DNA of 10,221 nt from JBBSEZ01 sp038239195. Its GTDB lineage: Bacteria > Planctomycetota > Planctomycetia > Gemmatales > Gemmataceae. The position numbers were made by a program, and so were the translations under genes. Shown piece after piece: positions 1 to 6,270 of the stretch. The notes under the pieces are model-generated. The model was not told where the DNA came from. It made no database searches and worked only from the letters and a program-made list of their open reading frames with translations. The DNA lies in assembly GCA_038239195.1 (NCBI GenBank), contig JBBSEZ010000367.1, positions 1-10,221 of the forward strand, written 5' to 3'. How positions within the stretch are numbered: position 1 is the first letter of the stretch; each line of letters begins with the position of its first letter.

Positions 1-114
1 CCCCGGGGGCGGGGCCCCCGGCCCCCCGCGCCGGGGGGGGGGGGCCCCCCCCCCCCCCCCCGGCCCGGGGCCGGCCAGCGCGGGCGCTCCGCGGGCGGGC
101 GGGCCCGGGGCCCC
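1..114. other. G/C homopolymer low-complexity stretch
   Basis: This stretch is almost free of A and T. It includes 12 consecutive G (33-44) directly followed by 17 consecutive C (45-61), plus several shorter G and C blocks. No gene or recognisable regulatory site is seen. The G12/C17 block would form a perfect hairpin and is hard to sequence, so this may be a natural GC tract or an assembly or basecalling artefact at a contig edge. The promoter of the downstream permease cannot be located in it. Confidence 0.6.
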
Positions 115-128
115 GAGGAGGTAGGCGG

Positions 129-1019
129 ATGAGTACGCGGATCACCGACCCCGAAGGGCGGTCCCTGGCCGTGCCCCCGGCGCCCGCGCCCGATCCGGTT
201 GGCCTGGCCGAGACGGTGATCGCGCCGCCGGCCGGCTGGCAACTGCTCGACCTGAGGGAGCTGTGGCGCTACCGCGAGTTGGTTTACATCCTCGCCTGGC
301 GCGACGTCAAGTTGCGCTACCGCCAGACGGTGCTCGGGGCCGCCTGGGCGGTGCTGCAGCCCGGCCTGATGATGGTGGTGTTCACGCTGTTCTTCAGCCG
401 CGTCGGCGGGGGGGGAGGGGGCGACTACCCGGTGTTCGTCTACGCCGGGCTCTTGCCGTGGACGTTTTTCTCGCAGGCGGTGACGGCGGCCAGCCAGAGC
501 GTGGTCGCCTCCGAGAGGCTCGTCACCAAAACGTACTTCCCGCGCCTGGCCCTGCCGCTGGCGGCGGTGGGAGCGGCGGCGGTCGATTTCCTGGTTGCGT
601 TCGGCCTGCTGCTGGTCCTCATGGCCTGCTACGGCGCCAGCTTCGGCTGGAACATGCTGCTGGCGCCTCTGGTGTTCCTCGTCATCGTGCTGGGCGCGAC
701 CGGGGTGGGCACTTTCCTGGCGGCGGTCCACGTCGCCTACCGCGATTTCCGCTACGTGACGCCGTTCCTGCTCCAGGTCTGGCTGTTCGCGACACCGGCG
801 ATCTACCAGCAAGGCGCGCCGCCCTCCGAGGGCTGGGCGCAGGCGCTCCTGGCGCTGAACCCGATGATGGGCCTGATCGCGGGCTTCCGGGCGGCTTGCC
901 TGGGAGGCCCGGTGCCCTGGGGCGAACTGGCCGTCTCGTCGGGCGTGTGCGTGGCGGTGCTCGCGTTCTCGGCCCTGTACTTCCGCAAGGTCGAGGACGG
1001 GTTCACGGACGTCATCTAA
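129..1019 (+). CDS. wzm: ABC-2 type polysaccharide export permease (Wzm-like)
   Basis: This is an inner-membrane permease of the ABC-2 family that exports lipid-linked polysaccharide (O-antigen or similar surface glycan) with an ATPase partner. The 296 residues match the family's usual 260-300. After a Pro/Ala-rich cytoplasmic N-terminus comes the hallmark segment RDVKLRYRQTVLGAAWAVLQ (58-77). About six hydrophobic segments follow, near 71-89, 101-121, 142-168, 176-202, 209-226 and 265-285. The motif LNPM is at 243-246 and an aromatic/charged C-terminus YFRKVEDGF at 284-292. The start is set by a strong GAGGAGG at 115-121, 7 nt before ATG. A run of six glycines (93-98) lies in the first periplasmic turn and is encoded by a G-rich tract. 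The ATPase 162 bp downstream on the same strand supports the role. The transported glycan cannot be read from the sequence. Confidence 0.93.
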   Translation: MSTRITDPEGRSLAVPPAPAPDPVGLAETVIAPPAGWQLLDLRELWRYRELVYILAWRDVKLRYRQTVLGAAWAVLQPGLMMVVFTLFFSRVGGGGGGDYPVFVYAGLLPWTFFSQAVTAASQSVVASERLVTKTYFPRLALPLAAVGAAAVDFLVAFGLLLVLMACYGASFGWNMLLAPLVFLVIVLGATGVGTFLAAVHVAYRDFRYVTPFLLQVWLFATPAIYQQGAPPSEGWAQALLALNPMMGLIAGFRAACLGGPVPWGELAVSSGVCVAVLAFSALYFRKVEDGFTDVI

Positions 1020-1021
1020 CG

Positions 1022-1162
1022 TAGTCCGTAGTCCGTAGCAAGACCGACTGTGTTGCCGCTTGCGGCTTGGCGGTCACGTGTTTCGAGGCCAGAACGCCAG
1101 GCCGCAAGCGGCGGGCCCTGTCGGTCTTCTGCGAAGAACTGCGGACTACGGGCTACGGACTA
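1022..1162. repeat. Palindromic MITE-like intergenic repeat
   Basis: Nearly the whole gap between permease and ATPase is a nested inverted repeat. The outer arms are TAGTCCGTAGTCCGTAG (1022-1038) and its complement ending CTACGGACTA (1146-1162), with one mismatch. Further in, AAGACCGAC (1040-1048) pairs with GTCGGTCTT (1120-1128). GCCGCTTGCGGC (1055-1066) pairs with GCCGCAAGCGGC (1101-1112), extended by TTGGCG/CGCCAG. There is no coding capacity and no clear target duplication. It could be a non-autonomous mobile element or a repeat that folds in the mRNA and tunes expression between the two genes. Confidence 0.75.
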
Positions 1163-1181
1163 ATCTGGGAGGCCGGGAACC

Positions 1182-2450
1182 ATGCCGCCTGCGATCGTCG
1201 TCGACCGCATCAGCAAGTGCTACCGCGTCACGCCGCCGGGGGAGCGCTCCGACTACGACACCCTGCGCGAGAGCCTCATGAAGGCGCTGACGCGGCCCTT
1301 CCGCGGTCGCGGGCCGCGGCGCGACGACCGCTTCTGGGCCTTGCAGGACGTCAGCTTCGAGGTCGAGCCCGGCGAGGCCATCGCCATCGTCGGCCGCAAC
1401 GGGGCCGGCAAGTCCACCCTCCTCAAGGTCCTGTCGCGCATCACGAAACCGACGAGCGGCGAGGCCCGGTTGCGCGGGCGCGTGGGCTCGCTGCTGGAGG
1501 TCGGGACCGGCTTTCACCCCGAATTGACCGGGCGCGAGAACGTCTTCCTCAACGGGTCCATCCTCGGCATGTCGCGCAAGGAAATCGGCCGCCGCTTCGA
1601 CGCGATCGTCGCCTTCGCCGAGGTCGAGGCGTTCCTCGACACGCCGGTCAAGCGCTACTCGAGCGGCATGTACGGCCGGCTGGCGTTTGCCGTCGCTGCC
1701 CACCTGGAGCCGGAGATCCTCGTCGTCGATGAGGTGCTGGCGGTCGGCGACGCCGAGTTCCAGAAGAAGTGCCTGCGCAAGATGGGCGACGTTGCCGGCG
1801 AGGGGCGGACCGTTCTGTTCGTCAGCCACAACATGGGCGCGGTGCAGACGCTGTGCCGCCGCGCGGTGCTGCTGGAGAAGGGCCAGGTGAAGAGGATCGG
1901 CCCTACCCGCGAGGTCGTCGCCGAGTACCTGAAGGCCAGCGACGCCGAGGCGACGGTGCCGTTGGCCGAGCGGCGCGACCGCAGCGGCGAGGGCCGCTTC
2001 CGCTTCGCGGAGCTCACCCTGCTCGGCCCCGATGGCCACCCGCGCGCTTACGCCGTCACCGGCGAGGACATGACCCTCAAAGTGAAGATCGCCGTGCCCG
2101 ACGATGGCCCGCTGTCGTCGCCGCTGGAGATCGGCATCGCCGTCCGCGAACCGCAGGGGATGCGCATCACGGAGCTCGGCTCGCACTTCGTCGGCGCCAG
2201 TCCGACGACAGGGGCCGCGGCGAAGGAGGTGACGTGCTTCGTGCCCCGGCTGCCGCTGCTGCCGGCCCAGTACCGCCTCGACCTCTGGTGCGGCGTCATG
2301 GGCGAGACGGAGGACTACCTCCTCGACGCCGTCGTCCTCGAGGTCGAGCCGGGCAACTACTTCCGCAACGACAAAGACGCCCGGCTGCCGGTCACGGAGA
2401 AGCACGGCTACTGCATGATTCCGCAACAGTGGAGCAGCGCCGGGGTGTAG
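1182..2450 (+). CDS. wzt: ABC transporter ATP-binding protein with Wzt C-terminal domain
   Basis: This is the ATPase that powers polysaccharide export through the upstream permease on the cytoplasmic face. The 422 residues have two parts. An ABC domain spans about 1-250, with Walker A GRNGAGKS (71-78), the Wzt-type signature YSSGMYGRL (159-167), Walker B ILVVDEVLAVGD (179-190) and the switch histidine H216 in FVSHN. A beta-rich extension at about 265-410 corresponds to the Wzt C-terminal domain. In characterised Wzt proteins that domain binds the modified non-reducing end of the finished glycan, so its presence suggests export coupled to chain termination. ABC transporters of this class without the domain are usually only about 250 residues. 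The start is chosen by GGGAGG at 1167-1172, 9 nt before ATG. The folding repeat upstream may separate its translation from that of the permease. The symbol is by family resemblance only. Confidence 0.94.
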   Translation: MPPAIVVDRISKCYRVTPPGERSDYDTLRESLMKALTRPFRGRGPRRDDRFWALQDVSFEVEPGEAIAIVGRNGAGKSTLLKVLSRITKPTSGEARLRGRVGSLLEVGTGFHPELTGRENVFLNGSILGMSRKEIGRRFDAIVAFAEVEAFLDTPVKRYSSGMYGRLAFAVAAHLEPEILVVDEVLAVGDAEFQKKCLRKMGDVAGEGRTVLFVSHNMGAVQTLCRRAVLLEKGQVKRIGPTREVVAEYLKASDAEATVPLAERRDRSGEGRFRFAELTLLGPDGHPRAYAVTGEDMTLKVKIAVPDDGPLSSPLEIGIAVREPQGMRITELGSHFVGASPTTGAAAKEVTCFVPRLPLLPAQYRLDLWCGVMGETEDYLLDAVVLEVEPGNYFRNDKDARLPVTEKHGYCMIPQQWSSAGV

Positions 2451-2452
2451 GC

Positions 2453-2496
2453 GAGCGGCAGGAACAGGCCGTCCTACAGCAAACCAAGTCCTGCCG
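2453..2496. repeat. Degenerate REP-like hairpin after wzt
   Basis: CGGCAGGA (2456-2463) pairs with TCCTGCCG (2489-2496). Read on the minus strand, 2477-2453 begins GTAGGACGGC, the same foot and first arm as the REP units at 9313-10221, but the second arm is only partly kept (GCCG). This is either a decayed REP copy or a chance hairpin that could stabilise or end the wzt message. No U-tract follows. Confidence 0.35.
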
Positions 2497-2509
2497 GCGT
2501 GTAGCGCGA

Positions 2510-2516
2510 GGAGGAG
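2510..2516 (+). promoter_or_regulatory. Ribosome binding site GGAGGAG deciding a start
   Basis: GGAGGAG ends 6 nt before the ATG at 2523. An adjacent in-frame TTG at 2520 would leave only 3 nt, so ATG 2523 is the better start. Confidence 0.75.
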
Positions 2517-2522
2517 TTTTTG

Positions 2523-3515
2523 ATGAGCGCCACGCTCGTCTCCGTCGTCGTCCCCTGCTACAAGCAGGCGCAGTACCTGCGCGAGGCCATCGACAGCGTC
2601 CTGGCCCAGACCTACCCGAACGTCGAGGTTGTCGTCGTCAACGACGGCAGCCCCGACGACACCGAAGCGGTCGCGAAGAGCTACGGCGACCGCGTGCGCT
2701 ACGTCGCCCGGCCCAACGGCGGCATCTCGGCGGCGCGCAACAGCGGCATCGCCGTCGCGCGCGGCGCCCACCTGAAGTTCCTCGACGCCGACGACTACCT
2801 TCATCCCGAGCAGTTGGCCCGCCAGATGGAGGCCGTGACGGAGGCGGGTGGGGGCCGCGAAGTCGTATCCTTCACGGCGGTGCGCCTCTACCGCGACGGC
2901 CACCCGGAGGAGTATCTGGACCACGTGCCCCAGGCCACGGCCCTGCTGCCGGACCTGTTTCGGGGCTACGACTGGGGCGGCATCCACGGCTACCTGTTCC
3001 CGACGCGGCTGGTCCAGACCGTGGGCGGCTTCGACGAAAGCGTTCGCCACGCCGAGGACTGGTACTTCTTCTGCCGCGTCGGGCTGCTCGATCCGAAGTT
3101 CGTCGCCGACCCGCGCGTCGGCTGCTACTACCGCCAGCGCGCCGGCTCGGCCAGCGCCGACCGCAGCGCCTGGGCCCGCTCGCAGGCACGTCTGGTCCTC
3201 TTGCTGCACGACGAGCTGCGGCGAGTTGGCCGCCGCGACTGGTTCGGGCGCGACCTGCTACAGTTCGAGCAGGGCATCTTCGAGGGGCTGGTGCGGCTGG
3301 GCCTGAAGGATCGCGACCTGCACGACGGCCTGCTGGCCAACATCAAGGAGCTCCAGGCCCGCGAGGGCTTCGGCCAGTACGGCTGGCGCTTCCGCCTGAT
3401 GGCGCGCTTTCTCGGCTACGCCCGGGCCGAGCGATTGCGGCAGTTTGTGGTCCGGGCGCTGAAGAAGCGCCCGCCGGAATCGCTGGACACGGCCTCGTGG
3501 AGGACCACCGGATGA
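2523..3515 (+). CDS. Family 2 glycosyltransferase
   Basis: This is an inverting GT-A fold glycosyltransferase that adds a sugar from an NDP-sugar to the growing surface glycan on the cytoplasmic side of the membrane. It has 330 residues. The GT2 core fills about 1-200, with the strand SVVVPCY (7-13), nucleotide-binding NDGSPDD (40-46), and PNGGISAARNSG (64-75). The metal-binding DxD-type motif is FLDADD (86-91), and ED in HAEDW (176-180) is the probable catalytic-base region. Residues 210-330 are helical and rich in Arg and Leu, with no clear membrane segment. A strong ribosome site lies upstream. The stop overlaps the start of the next glycosyltransferase, so the two are probably cotranslated. 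Donor and acceptor sugars cannot be inferred. Confidence 0.93.
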   Translation: MSATLVSVVVPCYKQAQYLREAIDSVLAQTYPNVEVVVVNDGSPDDTEAVAKSYGDRVRYVARPNGGISAARNSGIAVARGAHLKFLDADDYLHPEQLARQMEAVTEAGGGREVVSFTAVRLYRDGHPEEYLDHVPQATALLPDLFRGYDWGGIHGYLFPTRLVQTVGGFDESVRHAEDWYFFCRVGLLDPKFVADPRVGCYYRQRAGSASADRSAWARSQARLVLLLHDELRRVGRRDWFGRDLLQFEQGIFEGLVRLGLKDRDLHDGLLANIKELQAREGFGQYGWRFRLMARFLGYARAERLRQFVVRALKKRPPESLDTASWRTTG

Positions 3516-4420
3516 GCGGGCCGACGGTCAGCGTCATTGTCCCGGCCTACCGGGCCGCCGGCGTCATCGGCCGGGCGCTCGCCAGTCTGTTGGCCCAGGC
3601 GCCCCCCCCCGATGAGATCGTCGTCATCGACGACGGCAGCCCCGACGACGTGGCGGCCGCCCTCGCCCCGTTCCGGGAGCGGGTGCGGTTGATTCGCCAG
3701 CCGAACGGCGGCGCCGCCAGCGCCCGCAACCGCGGCCTCGAAGAAGCGAGCGGCGACCTGATCGCCTTTCTCGACGCCGACGACTACTGGGAGCCGCACA
3801 AACTGGAACGGCAGCTCGACCTTCTGGCCCGTCATCCCGAGGTCGGCCTGACGGGCAGTCGTTTCTACGAAGAGGTGCCGGAACGGCCGCGCACGGAACC
3901 GAAAGGCGGGGAGCCCGAGTTCTTCGACCGCGTCGTGACGCCGCGCGGCCCCGAGACGCTGCTGGTGGCCAAGCGCGTCTGGACCTCTTCGGTGCTGGTT
4001 CGCCGTTCCGTGGTGGGGGCGCAGCGCTTCGACACGACGTTGCGCACCGCGGAGGACGTCGATCTGTGGGCCCGCCTGATCCTGACGACGGCGGTCTACC
4101 TGACCTGGGAGCCGCTGGCTACCGCGGTGCTGCAACCCGGCTCCCTGTCGCGCAGCGACGTCGATGACGATTGCGGCAACATGCTGCGCGTCGTGCGGCG
4201 GTACGCGGCGCTGCTCGGCCCGGCGGCGCTGCGAGCCCGGGAGGCGAGCGTCTACCGCGAGTGGGCGGCGGGCCACCTCGGCGCCGGGGCCGCGCGGCGG
4301 GCGCTGGCGCCGGCCTGGCAGCGCTGGCGACGCCAGTGGTGGTCGCCGCAGGCGTGCTGGGTCCTGGGCAAAGCGCTGGTCCGCTCGGCGCTGCCCCAGC
4401 CCCTCTCCCCTCGAGGATGA
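3512..4420 (+). CDS. Second family 2 glycosyltransferase
   Basis: This is a soluble or membrane-associated GT-A fold glycosyltransferase, 302 residues long. Visible motifs are SVIVPAY (7-13), IDDGSPDD (39-46), QPNGGAASARNRG (63-75), FLDADDYW (86-93) and AEDVDLWARL (180-189), the usual GT2 order. ATG 3512 overlaps the previous stop (ATGA), the classical sign of translational coupling. The first 95 residues closely resemble the upstream enzyme, whereas the C-terminal thirds differ, so the two probably use different acceptors or donors in one pathway. The last residues PQPLSPRG are encoded by an intergenic-type hairpin sequence, suggesting the natural C-terminus was shifted into a repeat. The gene is convergent with the minus-strand membrane protein, whose open frame continues antisense through this gene. 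Confidence 0.93.
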   Translation: MSGPTVSVIVPAYRAAGVIGRALASLLAQAPPPDEIVVIDDGSPDDVAAALAPFRERVRLIRQPNGGAASARNRGLEEASGDLIAFLDADDYWEPHKLERQLDLLARHPEVGLTGSRFYEEVPERPRTEPKGGEPEFFDRVVTPRGPETLLVAKRVWTSSVLVRRSVVGAQRFDTTLRTAEDVDLWARLILTTAVYLTWEPLATAVLQPGSLSRSDVDDDCGNMLRVVRRYAALLGPAALRAREASVYREWAAGHLGAGAARRALAPAWQRWRRQWWSPQACWVLGKALVRSALPQPLSPRG

Positions 4421-4424
4421 GGGG
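4400..4424. terminator. Hairpin at convergent gene ends, possible bidirectional terminator
   Basis: CCCCTC (4407-4412) pairs with GAGGGG (4419-4424) around a 6-nt loop. A second CCCCTC at 4400-4405 could compete for the same arm. It sits exactly where two convergent genes meet and includes the stop of the plus gene (4418-4420). No T-tract is seen on either side, so intrinsic termination is only a guess. Confidence 0.35.
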
Positions 4425-6049
4425 GCCGGCGGCTTCGCGACCTCGCGCAACCGGCGACGGTTGGCCGGCGACACTTTCACCCGGAGGAAGCCGTCGTCGC
4501 CGCCCACTTCCTCGTCCGTCTCCAGGGCCTTGAAGAAAGCGTGGAGGTCGCGCCACGAGAGGGCGGGGTCGTCGCCCTCGACCCAGTTCCACTCCCGTCG
4601 CGGGCCCTCGGCGAGGAGCCGGCGCGCGAACCAAGCATCGCCGCCCTTGCCCCAGACGTCGAGGATGCGCCGCGCCAGCACTTCGCGCCAGCGCGGCGTC
4701 TCCGCCAGCCCCGGCGTCGCCGCCTCCAGCAGGCTCAGGTCTTCGCGGGCGGGGAGGGGGAAGTCCCGATCGAGCCGCCCGATCTCGTCGCGGACGAAGA
4801 ACACGCGACTTTCCGGCTTCAGCAGCGGCCCCAGCCCCTCGACGCGCGCCGCCAGGCGCTGCTGTTCGCGCTGGAGCAGGGGGCGGGCCATCACGGCCAC
4901 GTTCGACGCTGCCGCAGCAAGGAAGAAGGCCACCGCCATCGCCCGGCAGACGAGCGGCACGCGCTCCAGCGCGAACAGGCCGGCGACGGCGAGGAACAGG
5001 AACGGGTAGAGGGGCAGGTAGCGCTCCAGGTCGCCGCCCTGCCAGGCGACGGCGAAGCCGAAGGTGGGCACCGCGCCGGCCGCGAGCAGACCGAGCAGGC
5101 GCCGGCCGCGCGGCGAGCGGGCCAGCCCCACGACGAGCGCGAGCAGGAAGAGGTAGAACAGCACCAGCTTCCAAAGGCTGTGGCGCACGAGGTCCCCCGC
5201 CGAGGTCGGGTTGAGCGGATCGTGGAGGAGATGGCGCTTGAAAAGCACGCCGTCCGCCCCCATGGAAAGGAACGAGCGCGGTAAGCCGAACAGCGCCCGC
5301 GGCGCCCCGCTGACGCCCACGATGCCGTGCGACGCCTCGGCGATCCAGGCCCGCAAGGCCTCGACGCTGGTGATGTGGAGCGCCGCCAGCGGGATGCTGT
5401 AGCAGAGGGCAGTGAAGAGCACACATGCCAGCCCCGCCCGCGCGGCGAGGCGCACGCGAGCTCGGTCGGGCCCGCCGAGAAACAGCGGGAGCAGCACGGC
5501 AGCGGGCAAGCCCCACACGTAAACAAACCAGAAGCAGACCGCCGCGGCCAGGGCCGCGCCCGCTCCGATGCCGTCCCAGTTCGACGGGCGTTCTTTCGCC
5601 GTGGCGCGCGCGAGCAGATAGCAGCCGAGCAGCAACATCGCCAGGCCGGGGACGTAGGAGCACGCGGTTTGCGCGTAGTTCAGGAACGCCTGCGAAACCA
5701 GGAGCCCGACGACGGCGAGGTCGGCCGGCCAACCGCGCAGCCCCGCCCAGCGCAGCAGGCCGCGCAGCCACACCACACAGCCCAGCCCCGACAGCCAGCA
5801 GACGGCCAGCAAGAGGACGAGGTTGGTCTTGGGCCCGGGCGAGGCCGGGACGATGGCGGCGAGCAGCGTGCCGAGAGGGCGCCAGAAGAGATGGCCGAAC
5901 TCCCAGAAGTGGGCGCCAACGTGGACCTCGTCGGCGTAATCGACGCTATCGCCCCAGAGGTAGGCGCCGGTCGCGGCGGTCGCCACGACATAGGCGGCGA
6001 CGGCGGGGCCGTACGTGCGAGCGAGCCCGGGGTGAGTAACGTCGGGCAT
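4421..6049 (-). CDS. Polytopic membrane protein, GT-C/family 39 glycosyltransferase-like (3' end unresolved)
   Basis: This is a multi-pass membrane protein, recognisable over about 540 residues. It has around ten hydrophobic segments, near 15-32, 75-95, 109-126, 133-147, 161-190, 203-226, 294-310, 317-336, 345-360 and 366-386. An acidic first outer loop (GDSVDYADEVH, 33-43) precedes FWRPLG, a layout typical of GT-C enzymes that use polyprenyl-phosphate sugars. A soluble tail (390-540) contains WGKGGDAWFARRLL and DDGFLRVKVS. The start is ATG at 6047-6049 on the minus strand, with GGAGG 7 nt upstream (6057-6061). No stop follows the last protein-like residues at about 4450. The frame stays open to a TAG at 3416, antisense to the second glycosyltransferase, so the end given here is only where credible sequence stops. 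A lost stop, a frameshift or an unusual C-terminus are all possible. The substrate is unknown, and plain hypothetical membrane protein is the fallback call. Confidence 0.7.
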
Positions 6050-6056
6050 TCGCGGG

Positions 6057-6061
6057 CCTCC
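6057..6061 (-). promoter_or_regulatory. Ribosome binding site GGAGG of the membrane protein
   Basis: On the minus strand GGAGG lies 7 nt before ATG 6049. This fixes the start although the frame is open further upstream, to 6190. Confidence 0.7.
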
Positions 6062-6135
6062 AGGTGGTTCGGTCTCGCCGTCGTCCAGAATACGGTTGCG
6101 GGACGGTTTGGGCGAGCGGCCGGACGCGGTTTGCT

Positions 6136-6227
6136 GTAGGATGGCTCTCCCGAGCCGTCCTCTTCTCGGAGGACGGCTCGGGAGGGCCATCCTCTTCTCG
6201 GAGGACGGCTCGGGAGGGCCGTCCTAC
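6136..6227. repeat. REP cluster, three units
   Basis: There are three REP-type units between the divergent membrane protein and nuclease genes. Unit 1 (6136-6161, +) starts with the GTAG foot. Unit 3 (6202-6227, -) ends in the complementary CTAC. Unit 2 (6170-6193, -) lacks the foot. Units 2 and 3, each with the linker CTTCTCGG, form a 32-nt tandem repeat (6162-6193 and 6194-6225) with one mismatch (A6189/G6221). Units 1 and 2 form a 24-nt inverted repeat with one mismatch. The loops are TCCC rather than the TCCT of the copies at 9313-10221. Of the rest of the 221-bp divergent gap, 6050-6135 shows no clear promoter. Confidence 0.85.
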
Positions 6228-6270
6228 TGGAAACGAGCTCCTGCCGCCCGCCCGCAACCAGGACCAGACG

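Noticed and set aside
2520..2522. TTG start for the first glycosyltransferase
   Set aside because: It is only 3 nt from the Shine-Dalgarno sequence, and the ATG right after it has normal spacing.
1146..3209. A 687-codon open frame on the minus strand opposite wzt and the first glycosyltransferase
   Set aside because: The composition is Arg/Ala/Asp-rich and typical of antisense frames in GC-rich genes. It has no motifs, and the plus genes are unmistakable.
6050..6135. Sigma-70 promoter for the nuclease or the membrane protein (TAGGAT near 6138, TATTCT on the minus strand near 6087)
   Set aside because: Neither has a recognisable -35 box at proper spacing. The matches are what chance would give, and the first lies in a REP.
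6162..6225. Two 32-nt direct repeats suggesting a CRISPR array
   Set aside because: The copies are directly adjacent with no spacer, are themselves REP hairpins with linker, and no cas gene is near.
6064..6270. Upstream extension of the nuclease by 69 residues
   Set aside because: The extra part is translated REP repeats. The conserved family N-terminus starts at ATG 6271, with AGGA 7 nt upstream.
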